From: DATFPK01 sp035264885
Lineage (GTDB): Bacteria > Actinomycetota > Thermoleophilia > Solirubrobacterales > 70-9
DNA: 52,192 bases
Reading direction: 5' to 3'
NCBI GenBank assembly: GCA_035264885.1
Contig: DATFPK010000031.1
Location: 1-52,192, forward strand
The notes beneath the pieces were generated by a model. That model was not told the origin of the DNA. It made no database searches and saw only the letters and a program-made list of their open reading frames with translations. The position numbers were made by a program, and so were the translations under genes. Within the stretch, counting starts at the first letter, position 1; each line of letters opens with the position of its first letter. Positions 42,724-50,331 of the stretch are shown here, piece by piece.

Positions 42724-44009
42724 ACGACCGATTCGTCTTCGGCGGGAGGACCTACGAGTACGCGGGCTTCGGCCGCCGGGTCGGCGCCGCCACGCTCGAC
42801 AGCCTGGTCTGGATCATCGGCATCGGCACCTACGTGCCCGGGGCCGCCTTCGAGGGACCGGCGGGAGCGATTCTCAGCATCGTCCTGCTCAGCGCCTGGT
42901 TCAACTACTTCGCGATCTGCGAGTGGCGCTGGGGCCAGACGATCGGCAAGAACATGCTGGGAATCCGGGTCATGCCGGTCGACGGCGGCCGCCTGGAGTT
43001 CGGCCCGGCGAGCCTCCGCAACCTCTTGCGTCTGGTCGACGGCCCCCTGACCCTCCTGATGATCCTGCCGGTCCTGGTCGATCGCTCGCCGCGCCGGCAA
43101 CGGCTCGGTGACCGGGCCGCGGGAACGATCGTCGTCCGCGAGCTGAAGCCGGAGACCGCGCCGGCTGCCGCCCCGCCGCCTCCTCCGGTGCCGACCTCGG
43201 GCGAGCTCTTCGGCGAGGCGACGGGCGTACTGGCGGCTGCCGAGCCCGGCCCCGGGGCGGCGCCCGCACCCGTGGAGACCGGCGCCGGACGTCCCGCGGC
43301 CCCGCCCCCTGAGCCCTCGCCGCCCCGGCAGGGCCGGTCTCTCCCCTACGCCGACTGGCCGGTGGGGCGGACGGTGCGGGCGGTGATCGCGGGGATCCTG
43401 CTCGGTGGGCTGCTGCTGCCGGTGCCGGTCCTGATCGCGGACCCCGAGCTCGACAGCCACGCGGCGCGGATCGGCGTCCAGGCGATCCTCGGGTTGACGC
43501 TGATCGCGACCGCCCTCATAGCCGCCGGCCTGTTCGAGCGCGGCGCCGGCGCCGCGCTCGAACGGCTCGGCGTACGGCGCTTCCCGCCCTCCGCGTTGGG
43601 CTGGGCGGCGCTCGCCTACTTCGGCTACCTGTTCATGCTGGTCGCCTACTCGGCCCTGGTGGACACCAGCCAGGAGGACGTCGCCCGCGACCTCGGTCTC
43701 GACGCCGGGACCGTGACCGCCCTGTTCTCGGTCCTGCTGATCGCCGTCGTCGCACCGATCTCGGAAGAGCTCTTCTTCAGGGGCCTGCTCTACGGCGGGC
43801 TACGGACCCGGATGGCCCCGGTCGCCGCCGCAGCGATCAGCGGCCTCGTCTTCGGGGCCCTGCACGCGACCACTGGCGTCAGTGCGGTGCCGCCGCTCGC
43901 CGTCTTCGGCTTCGTGCTCGCCCTGCTCTACGAGAGGACCGGGTCGCTCTGGCCCCCGATCCTCCTCCACTGCATCAACAACTCGATCGCACTCGCAGCC
44001 GCCTCCTGA
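42720..44009 (+). CDS. RDD domain fused to a CPBP intramembrane protease
   Basis: The 429-residue protein begins with an RDD domain (about 10-140: FGRRVGAATLDSLVW with the Arg and Asp; GQTIGKNMLGIRVM; RQRLGDRAAGTIVV). A Pro/Ala linker of about 70 residues follows, then a CPBP (Abi/CaaX-type) protease domain with eight or so helices. The catalytic motifs are ISEELFFRGLLYG near 345, FGALHATTG near 379 and LLHCINNS near 418. Its substrate is unknown. GTG 42720 overlaps the HAD stop. Confidence 0.85.
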   Translation: MNDRFVFGGRTYEYAGFGRRVGAATLDSLVWIIGIGTYVPGAAFEGPAGAILSIVLLSAWFNYFAICEWRWGQTIGKNMLGIRVMPVDGGRLEFGPASLRNLLRLVDGPLTLLMILPVLVDRSPRRQRLGDRAAGTIVVRELKPETAPAAAPPPPPVPTSGELFGEATGVLAAAEPGPGAAPAPVETGAGRPAAPPPEPSPPRQGRSLPYADWPVGRTVRAVIAGILLGGLLLPVPVLIADPELDSHAARIGVQAILGLTLIATALIAAGLFERGAGAALERLGVRRFPPSALGWAALAYFGYLFMLVAYSALVDTSQEDVARDLGLDAGTVTALFSVLLIAVVAPISEELFFRGLLYGGLRTRMAPVAAAAISGLVFGALHATTGVSAVPPLAVFGFVLALLYERTGSLWPPILLHCINNSIALAAAS

Positions 44010-44067
44010 GCCGCCTCGGACCAGGGGCGGTCGCGACGCCTGCCGATGCTGCACAATGTGCGCGCTC

Positions 44068-45087
44068 ATGAAGCGCACGGCTCTCGTCCCAGCCTCTCTC
44101 GTCGCCTTGCTCCTCCCGGCGCCCGCCCTTGCCCAGGACGTAGGTCGCGCGGTCGAGGCGCCGTCGGATGCATCGGCGTCCGGGCTGGCCCCCGAGGCGG
44201 CCGTCTCGGCCGTCCGGCCGAAGGCGACCGTCAAGATCCGGGTCCGCGGCCTGCGCAACGGCCGGGCCCCGATCATGAGCCGGATCCCGGTGACCGGCAG
44301 CGTCGAGCCGTTCCGCCGCGGGCAGGTCGTCAAGGTGACCTACTTCGTCAACGGCGAGAAGCTGCTGACGAAGCAGGCCAGGGTCCACAAGGGGAAGCGC
44401 GGGCGCGGCACGTTCGTCAGCCGGATCAGGCTGCGCCGCGGCGGCAAATACGCCGTCAGCGCCAAGCTCCCCGGCACCAGCCGGCTGAAGGGCGACACCA
44501 CGGTCCGCAAGGACTGGAAGATCAGCTACCCCTCGATCTCGACCGGCGAGTGCGGCCGCGCGGTTCAGGGGTTCAAGGGCGCGCTGCGGCGGATCGGCTA
44601 TGTGCCGGGCGGCGGCTCCTGCTTCAACTCGCGCACCGCCCGGGCGATGATCGCCTACCGCAAGGTCAACGGCATGGCGCGGAACTCCCACGCCGGCAAG
44701 CTGCTGGTCAAGCGGATCTTCTCCGGCGACGGCCGCTACCGCGTGAAGCACGCGTCCGCCGGCGACCATGCCGAGGTCGACATCAGCCGCCAGATCCTGG
44801 TGATCATCGAGAACGGCGATCACGTGTCGGAGACCTACCACGTCTCGACCGGCGCGCCGTCGACCCCGACCGTCCGCGGTCACTTCGAATTCCAGTGGAA
44901 GCAGCCGGGGTACAACAATGTCGGCATGTACTACTCGACGTATTTCCACGGCGGCTACGCGGTCCACGGGTACCACTCGGTCCCGACCTACAACGCGAGC
45001 CACGGGTGCGTCCGGGTGCCGATCCCCGACGCCCACCACATCTACCGCCAACTCGACATCGGCGAGGACATCTTCGTCGAGGGCTGA
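44068..45087 (+). CDS. L,D-transpeptidase (YkuD domain), exported
   Basis: The 339-residue protein has a signal peptide (MKRTALVPASLVALLLPAPA followed by LA), an Ig-like region, and a peptidoglycan-binding-like region (about 150-225). A C-terminal YkuD domain follows. Its catalytic motif HGYHSVPTYNASHGCVRVP has the His and Cys at about 310 and 322. It makes 3-3 crosslinks in peptidoglycan or attaches proteins to it. ATG 44056 is a second possible start. A near-palindrome gcacaatgtgc (44051-44061) lies just upstream. Confidence 0.92.
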   Translation: MKRTALVPASLVALLLPAPALAQDVGRAVEAPSDASASGLAPEAAVSAVRPKATVKIRVRGLRNGRAPIMSRIPVTGSVEPFRRGQVVKVTYFVNGEKLLTKQARVHKGKRGRGTFVSRIRLRRGGKYAVSAKLPGTSRLKGDTTVRKDWKISYPSISTGECGRAVQGFKGALRRIGYVPGGGSCFNSRTARAMIAYRKVNGMARNSHAGKLLVKRIFSGDGRYRVKHASAGDHAEVDISRQILVIIENGDHVSETYHVSTGAPSTPTVRGHFEFQWKQPGYNNVGMYYSTYFHGGYAVHGYHSVPTYNASHGCVRVPIPDAHHIYRQLDIGEDIFVEG

Positions 45088-45118
45088 TCGCGGCCGCACC
45101 ATCGGTCGCGGGGCGGGA

Positions 45119-45124
45119 TAGGCT
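45119..45124 (+). promoter_or_regulatory. Candidate -10 box (TAGGCT)
   Basis: It ends 6 nt before the ATG at 45131 of the small membrane protein. Confidence 0.45.
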
Positions 45125-45130
45125 CCGCCC

Positions 45131-45538
45131 ATGACCGAGAGCACGTTCCGCGCGGTGCTCCTGGTGATCGCCGCCTACCAGGCCGTGTTCGGGCTCCTCG
45201 CGCTGTTCGCGCCCGGGACGTTCTTCGACGAGATAGGCCGCTACGGGGCCGAGAACGGCCACTACGTCGGCGATGTCGGCGCCTTCTACCTGGCGGCCGC
45301 GTTCGGGGTCGGCGTCGCCGCGGTTCGGCCGCAGTGGCGGGTGCCGATCCTCCTGGTCGGCGCTGTCTGGTACGGCGTCCACGCCCTCAATCACCTCTTT
45401 GACGTCGGCGAGGCCAGCAGCGACACACGCGGCTGGACCGACACCCTCCTGCTCGCGCTGGGCGCGGCCGGGAGCGTTTGGCTTGCGGGCGTAGCGGCGC
45501 GGCTGGAGCGCGAGGGAAGCCGGCGGGCGACGGGGTGA
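45131..45538 (+). CDS. Small four-helix membrane protein, function unknown
   Basis: The 135-residue protein has four hydrophobic segments. VLLVIAAYQAVFGLLALFAP starts the first, and GDVGAFYLAAAFGVGVAAV and VWYGVHALNHLFDVGE follow. The His-Ala-Leu-Asn-His pattern at the end of the third segment could bind a cofactor or metal. It resembles small DoxX/DUF4345-like membrane proteins in shape, but I cannot assign a family. Its stop overlaps the epimerase start (GTGA). Confidence 0.7.
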   Translation: MTESTFRAVLLVIAAYQAVFGLLALFAPGTFFDEIGRYGAENGHYVGDVGAFYLAAAFGVGVAAVRPQWRVPILLVGAVWYGVHALNHLFDVGEASSDTRGWTDTLLLALGAAGSVWLAGVAARLEREGSRRATG

Positions 45539-46464
45539 GGGTCTTCGTCGCCGGCGCCGCCGGGGCGATCGGCCGGCCGCTCCTCGCGCAGCTCGCCGAG
45601 GCCGGTCACGAGGTGACCGGGACGACCCGCAACCCGCGCCGGGCGAGCCGGATCCGCGCCGCCGGCGGCATCCCGGTCGTCCTCGACGTGTTCGATGCGG
45701 CGGCGGTCGAGGAGGCCGTCGCGGCGGCGAGGCCGGAAGTTCTCGTCGTCCAGCTGACGAGCTTGCCGGAGCGCTACGACCCGCGATCCATCGACTACGG
45801 CCCGACCAACCGGGTGCGGGTGGAGGGGGGCGCGAACCTCCTGGCCGCCGCCGCGGCGGCGGGCGTCCGCCGGGTGATCACGCAGAGCATCGCCTTCCTC
45901 TATGCCCCCGAGGGCGACCGGGTAAAGGACGAGGAGGCGCGGCCCTTCACCGACGCCCCGGAGCCGTTCGCCTCCGCCGTCGCCGCGACGCTGGAGGGCG
46001 AACGCATCTTCCTCGAGACGGAGATGGAGGGCGTGGTCCTCAGGTACGGGTGGTTCTACGGCCCCGCCACGTACTACGCGTACGACGGGAACGTGGCCGA
46101 CGAGGTGCGGCGCCGCCGTGTTCCGATCGTCGGCGACGGCTCCGGCGTCTTCTCCTTCGTCCATGTCGAGGACGCGGCCGCGGCGACGGTGGCGGCGGCC
46201 GCGAACGGGGAGCCGGGCGTCTACAACGTCTGCGACGACGACCCGGCGCCGATGCGGGATTGGCTCCCGTACTTCGCGCGGACGATCGGCGCGAAGCGCC
46301 CGTTTCGGGTGCCCGCCTGGCTGGCCCGACCCGTCGCCGGGGCCTTCACGATCACCATGGCGACCGAGCTGCACGGAGCCTCGAACGCGAAGGCGAAGCG
46401 TGACCTGGGATGGACGCCGAGGTACGCGAGCTGGCGCCAGGGCTTCCGCGAGGCGCTGGGCTAG
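45535..46464 (+). CDS. NAD-dependent epimerase/dehydratase family protein
   Basis: The 309-residue extended short-chain dehydrogenase has the Rossmann motif VFVAGAAGAIGRPL at residues 3-16, a conserved Asp near 54, VRRVITQSIAFLYAP near 118, and the later YNVCDDDPAPMRDWLPYF. The usual YxxxK catalytic motif is not clear: the region holds SAVAATLEGERIF instead. It may therefore be atypical or bind NAD without classical epimerase chemistry. GTG 45535 overlaps the upstream stop. Confidence 0.8.
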   Translation: MRVFVAGAAGAIGRPLLAQLAEAGHEVTGTTRNPRRASRIRAAGGIPVVLDVFDAAAVEEAVAAARPEVLVVQLTSLPERYDPRSIDYGPTNRVRVEGGANLLAAAAAAGVRRVITQSIAFLYAPEGDRVKDEEARPFTDAPEPFASAVAATLEGERIFLETEMEGVVLRYGWFYGPATYYAYDGNVADEVRRRRVPIVGDGSGVFSFVHVEDAAAATVAAAANGEPGVYNVCDDDPAPMRDWLPYFARTIGAKRPFRVPAWLARPVAGAFTITMATELHGASNAKAKRDLGWTPRYASWRQGFREALG

Positions 46465-46478
46465 CCCGCGCGGGACCT

Positions 46479-46484
46479 TAGGAT
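46479..46484 (+). promoter_or_regulatory. Candidate -10 box (TAGGAT) of pyrE
   Basis: It ends 7 nt before the GTG at 46492. Confidence 0.45.
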
Positions 46485-46491
46485 CGCGCTC

Positions 46492-47055
46492 GTGGCCGAC
46501 CTGGAAGCCGCCCGGCAGGCACTGCTCGAGGAGCTTCGCGAGCACGCGCTGATCATCGGCGAGGTGACGCTCTCCTCAGGTGCGACGGCGCAGTACTACG
46601 TCGACGCCCGGCGGGCGCTGCTGCGACCGCGGGGGTTTCGGGCCGCCGGGCAGCTGGTCGCCGCCGCGGCGGCCGCGGCGGGAGCGGACGCGGTCGGCGG
46701 CCCGGCGACGGCGGCGATCCCGGTGGCCTGCGCGGCGATCGGGGTCGAGGAGGGATCCGGCCTGCGGGCATTCTTCGCCCGCAAGGAGCGCAAGCAGCAC
46801 GGCCTCCAGCGCGAAGTGGAGGGACCGGTCGAGGAGGGCGACCGCGTCCTCGTCGTCGAGGACACGGTGACGACCGGCGGCTCGACCGTCGAGGCCCTCG
46901 GACAGGTCAAGGCTGCCGGACTCGAGGTCGCCGGCGTCGTCGCCGTCGTCGATCGCCTCGCCGGAGGAGGGGAGGCGATCGAGTCGGCAGCCCGCGCGCC
47001 CTACCGCGCCCTCGTCACGATCGACGAGCTGTACCCGGACCGTCCGGACGCCTGA
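46492..47055 (+). CDS. pyrE: Orotate phosphoribosyltransferase
   Basis: The 187-residue enzyme makes orotidine monophosphate from orotate and PRPP. Features are GEVTLSSGATAQYYVDARRA near residue 24, GGPATAAIPVA near 69, FFARKERKQHG near 92 and the PRPP-binding loop VLVVEDTVTTGGST near 118. GTG 46492 follows TAGGAT. Its stop (47053-47055) directly touches the 3' end of a convergent tRNA-Arg gene. Confidence 0.95.
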   Translation: MADLEAARQALLEELREHALIIGEVTLSSGATAQYYVDARRALLRPRGFRAAGQLVAAAAAAAGADAVGGPATAAIPVACAAIGVEEGSGLRAFFARKERKQHGLQREVEGPVEEGDRVLVVEDTVTTGGSTVEALGQVKAAGLEVAGVVAVVDRLAGGGEAIESAARAPYRALVTIDELYPDRPDA

Positions 47056-47129
<74 letters not shown>

Positions 47130-47137
47130 CGGGTTGG

Positions 47138-47143
47138 AGGTTA
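47138..47143 (-). promoter_or_regulatory. Candidate -10 box (TAACCT) of tRNA-Arg
   Basis: Read on the minus strand, it ends 8 nt before the mature 5' end, so the primary transcript would have almost no 5' leader. Confidence 0.45.
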
Positions 47144-47164
47144 GGGCTCTCGGCGGCTTCTCCG

Positions 47165-48316
47165 TCAGCGAGCGGCGTGCGCCTCGAGCCAGCGCTCGAC
47201 TGCCGTGCTCGCCTCCTCCACCGCCGCCTCGGGCGTGGCGCCCTGATGGCGCAGGCTTCGCCACACCTCGAGGTCGGTCAGCGCCCTCAGGGCGGCCACC
47301 GAGGAGCTGTCCGGGCGCTGGGGGCGCAGCGCCTCGGCGACGAGCGCATCGAAGGAGTTCTCGAGCTCTCCCATCGACTCCTCCACGACCGGCACCTCCC
47401 TGCGCTCGCGGCGTCCGGCCGTGATGCCGTCCCCGCCGCGCTCGTAGGCGCCGAAGCACGTCTCGACCAGGCGGCGGACCCGCTCGTGCTCCGAGGTGGC
47501 GCCGGCGAACACCTTCGGCGCCAGCTCGGCGGGGGGGATCTGCAGGCTCTCCATCAGATGCCGGCCGCAGCTCCTGACGAGGTGGTCGGCCGTGGGGAAG
47601 AGCGTCTCGAGGGTCTCGATCGGGACCTCCGCCCGCTCGGCGATCTCCGGCCAGGTCGTCGCCTGGATTCCGCGGCTTGTGTGCAGCTCCAGCGTCGACT
47701 GGATGATCCGCTCGCGGGTCGGGTCGACCTCGCGCGGCGGGCCGGGCTCGTCGCCATACGCGGCCTCGAATCCGCGGCGGAGCGCCTCCTGCCAGAAGTC
47801 GGCGCCGGACGTCTGCCGCCGCGCGGGAGCCTCCTCGAGGGCACGCTCCCCCCGAGGGGCGAGCTGCCAGAACACCTGGCGGCCGACCTTGCGCCGGGCG
47901 ACCAACCCGCTCTCCAGCAGTCGGCGGCCGGTCCGGCTGACCTGCGTCTCGTCGACCTCGAGCAGGCGGCGGAGCTCGGCGCTACCCAGCTGGGGTGAGC
48001 CGTCGAGCAAGCGCAGGAAGTCGTGGGCCTGCGTTCCCTGGGTCACGACGGCTTCCGACGGAGCCCGTTCGAGCCCCCAATGCGCGAAGGCGATCGCGGC
48101 GTCCAGCCACCCGGCCAGCTCCGAATCGCCGTCGGCGCCGGCGCGGACATCGCGGAGCGCATCGAGACACGCCGCGAGGGCCTCGTCGTCCCCCGCCAGC
48201 AGCGCATCGACCAGGCCGAGCGCGACCGCCTCCCTCCGGGCGGGCGCCGCGTCGAGCTCGGCGATGCGCGCGACGATGGCCTCGGGACGGGACTGGTTTA
48301 CGGTGCGCGTGACCAT
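47165..48316 (-). CDS. Two-DNA-binding-domain regulator (MarR/ArsR-like plus TetR-like)
   Basis: The 383-residue protein has an N-terminal helical part and a winged helix near 95-155 (LGSAELRRLLEVDETQVSRT, then GRRLLESGLVARRKVGRQVF). A TetR-type helix-turn-helix follows near 200-250 (RERIIQSTLELHTSRGIQAT, TWPEIAERAEVPIETLETLF) with a TetR-like ligand domain to the end. ATG 48316 follows TAGGAT by 6 nt. It is divergent from a nitrilase-like gene, whose promoter region holds a repeat, suggesting local control. Confidence 0.78.
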   Translation of the reverse strand: MVTRTVNQSRPEAIVARIAELDAAPARREAVALGLVDALLAGDDEALAACLDALRDVRAGADGDSELAGWLDAAIAFAHWGLERAPSEAVVTQGTQAHDFLRLLDGSPQLGSAELRRLLEVDETQVSRTGRRLLESGLVARRKVGRQVFWQLAPRGERALEEAPARRQTSGADFWQEALRRGFEAAYGDEPGPPREVDPTRERIIQSTLELHTSRGIQATTWPEIAERAEVPIETLETLFPTADHLVRSCGRHLMESLQIPPAELAPKVFAGATSEHERVRRLVETCFGAYERGGDGITAGRRERREVPVVEESMGELENSFDALVAEALRPQRPDSSSVAALRALTDLEVWRSLRHQGATPEAAVEEASTAVERWLEAHAAR

Positions 48317-48322
48317 GCCCAG

Positions 48323-48328
48323 ATCCTA
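48323..48328 (-). promoter_or_regulatory. Candidate -10 box (TAGGAT) of the double-domain regulator
   Basis: Read on the minus strand, it ends 6 nt before the ATG at 48316, in a 39-bp gap shared with the nitrilase-like gene. Confidence 0.5.
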
Positions 48329-48337
48329 GCAGGTGTC

Positions 48338-48355
48338 GTCAAGTATCTGTCAAGT
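48338..48355 (+). promoter_or_regulatory. Direct repeat gtcaagt, possible operator
   Basis: Two exact copies (48338-48344 and 48349-48355) are 11 bp apart, one helical turn, immediately before the GTG at 48356. They could bind the divergent double-domain regulator. Confidence 0.4.
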
Positions 48356-49702
48356 GTGAGCCAGGACTACGCCGATCTCTTCTGTGCGCTCTTCGACCGG
48401 CTTGCCCCGACCGAGTTCCACGCCACCGGGGAGGCCTGGGTCGCGGATCCGTCCGTCGCCGATACCGCCGCCGAGGTGGAGCGGGCGGCGCTCGCCGGAG
48501 AGCCGGTCGCGGCCCCGGACGAGGGTCGTCCCACCTTCGCGGTCCTGCTCGGCCTTGACGCCGCCCTGGCGCATGTCAACCCGCTGCTCGCCGAAGCGCC
48601 CCCGGCCGCTCTGACCGAGTACGCGCTCCGCTACGCGGAGTCGGGCCGCCTCGACTCCGGCGCTCGTCCCGGCGCCCTCCTGCCCCGCTTCGCCCGTCCG
48701 GGCCGCCGCGGCCAGCTGCCCGACGACCTGGGCGACGCCTTCGCCTCGGTGGTCCGGGTGGGGGCGGCCGCATGGACGGCCTGCGACCACGCGGCCCTGC
48801 CGGCTCGCTCCCGCCTGACGAGACGAGACCGCGAGGCCGGGCTCCGCGTCGCCACCGTACCGATGATCCGCGAGCCCGACGAGCTGAACTGGGAGGTCGA
48901 GGAGCGCGCCGAGCTGCGCTTCTACCGGATCCATCCCGCCGACCGGGAGCCGACGCACGCTCGGGTCGAGCGCGTCATCGCGGCGTGGGACGAGCGGGAC
49001 GTAGCGATCGGCGTCGCGCCGGAGCTGTGCCTGTCGCGCGCCCTGCTCGAGCGCTGGCAGGTCGCCCTGAGGGGTCGTGAGGCCGCGGCGCCAAGCCGGC
49101 TCCGGTTCGTCGTCGCGGGCAGCGGCAACGTCGAAGGATCGTCCCCGCCGGCCAACGAGGCGGTCGTGCTCGATGCCATCACCGGCGAGGTGTTGGCGCG
49201 TCAGCCCAAGGTCCACCCGTTCAACTTCTCGCCGGAGGACCTGGAGTTGTGGGGCCTCGCCGATCGCCTCACCGCTCCGATCGACGAGGACCTTCGCCGC
49301 GGCGAGCGGGTCTCGGTGCTCGAGGCCGGCGGCGTCCGGCTGGCGATCCTGGTCTGCGAGGACCTCGCTCGCCTGCACGCGTTCGCCACGGCGCTCCACG
49401 CCCACGGGGTCTCGCTGATCCTCGTGCCGGTGTTCGCCCGGCCAACCAAGGACCGTCGCTGGGAGCGGGCCCGGGCGGAGGTCTACTGCGACGCGACCGG
49501 CTCGAGCGTGGTCGTGGCCAACAGCCTGGTGGTCGCCGAGATCCTCGGTACCTCGAAGCCTGTGGGCAGCGCACTCGCCGTCGCGCCCGGTCACGCCGCG
49601 GTCGGCCACTCCTCGGAGCCCGACGACGTGGTCGTCTTCACGCTCGACGGCGACGGGCCGCGGGTGGCCTACGAGGCCGGGTCCGGCTCTTCCTCGGCGT
49701 AG
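48356..49702 (+). CDS. Nitrilase-like (carbon-nitrogen hydrolase fold) protein with N-terminal extension
   Basis: The GTG at 48356 gives 448 residues. The first 190 are helical and unassigned. The rest resembles a nitrilase domain with the Glu-Lys-Cys triad: Glu in IGVAPELCLS near 225, Lys in RQPKVHPFNF near 284 and Cys in LAILVCEDLAR near 333. VANSLVVAEILGT follows. Nitrilases cleave amide or nitrile bonds; the substrate is unknown. It overlaps a convergent hypothetical gene by 34 bp and is divergent from the double-domain regulator. Confidence 0.75.
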   Translation: MSQDYADLFCALFDRLAPTEFHATGEAWVADPSVADTAAEVERAALAGEPVAAPDEGRPTFAVLLGLDAALAHVNPLLAEAPPAALTEYALRYAESGRLDSGARPGALLPRFARPGRRGQLPDDLGDAFASVVRVGAAAWTACDHAALPARSRLTRRDREAGLRVATVPMIREPDELNWEVEERAELRFYRIHPADREPTHARVERVIAAWDERDVAIGVAPELCLSRALLERWQVALRGREAAAPSRLRFVVAGSGNVEGSSPPANEAVVLDAITGEVLARQPKVHPFNFSPEDLELWGLADRLTAPIDEDLRRGERVSVLEAGGVRLAILVCEDLARLHAFATALHAHGVSLILVPVFARPTKDRRWERARAEVYCDATGSSVVVANSLVVAEILGTSKPVGSALAVAPGHAAVGHSSEPDDVVVFTLDGDGPRVAYEAGSGSSSA

Positions 49703-50319
49703 AGGGTCTCGCTCGCGAGCTCGTCGGCCCGGCGGCTCCAGAGCTTGACCTCGCAGAAGACGTCGTCGCCGTAGCCCTTCAGGGCGTCGATGGCGACCAG
49801 CGTGAACCTGTTGTCGACGATCGGCTCCTGGTCCACCGTCTCGGTCTCGAGCTGGGCCGTCGCCGCCTGCGCCCCCTGGACGAGCGGAACGCCCCAGATC
49901 AGCGTCACGTCGCCGGCCCGTCCGTTCTCGCCGCGCCAGCGGCCGATCACCTCGTCGTTCAGGTCGATCCGCCACGCCGGGTTCTCCTCGGCGAGGACGT
50001 CGGTGAAGTCGGCAATCGCGCGGAAGCCGGCGGGATCGCCGTCCTCGGGCTGTATGTAGGAGACGTGTCCGAACAGCTCGAGCGGGCCATCCGGTGAGTC
50101 GATCCGCGCCGTCGCGGGCACCCAGACCCGGCCGCCCCAGGCGCGCTCCGGGAACCACTCGACCTTCTCCGGCGGCGCCGTCTCCCCGGGCAGGTCCTCG
50201 ATCCGGCCGCACGCCTCGCGGAACGCTTCGCCGAGGCGCTCGGCGAAGCGGCCGTACGGGACGCCCTCCTGGGAGGAGTCGGCGATGAAGCGTGGGATGG
50301 GCCTCGGGTCCGGCGGCAC
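49669..50319 (-). CDS. Hypothetical protein
   Basis: The 216-residue protein is soluble, acidic and mostly beta-like by eye. It has FPERAWGGRVWVPATARI near residue 55, YIQPEDGDPAGF near 87 and a Glu-rich C-terminus. GTG 50319 follows TAGGGT at a 6-nt gap, supporting expression. I do not recognise a family. It is convergent with the nitrilase-like gene and lies 9 bp downstream of galT. Confidence 0.6.
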   Translation of the reverse strand: MPPDPRPIPRFIADSSQEGVPYGRFAERLGEAFREACGRIEDLPGETAPPEKVEWFPERAWGGRVWVPATARIDSPDGPLELFGHVSYIQPEDGDPAGFRAIADFTDVLAEENPAWRIDLNDEVIGRWRGENGRAGDVTLIWGVPLVQGAQAATAQLETETVDQEPIVDNRFTLVAIDALKGYGDDVFCEVKLWSRRADELASETLYAEEEPDPAS

Positions 50320-50325
50320 GCGCGC

Positions 50326-50331
50326 ACCCTA
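50326..50331 (-). promoter_or_regulatory. Candidate -10 box (TAGGGT)
   Basis: Read on the minus strand, it ends 6 nt before the GTG at 50319 and overlaps the stop codon of galT. Confidence 0.4.
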
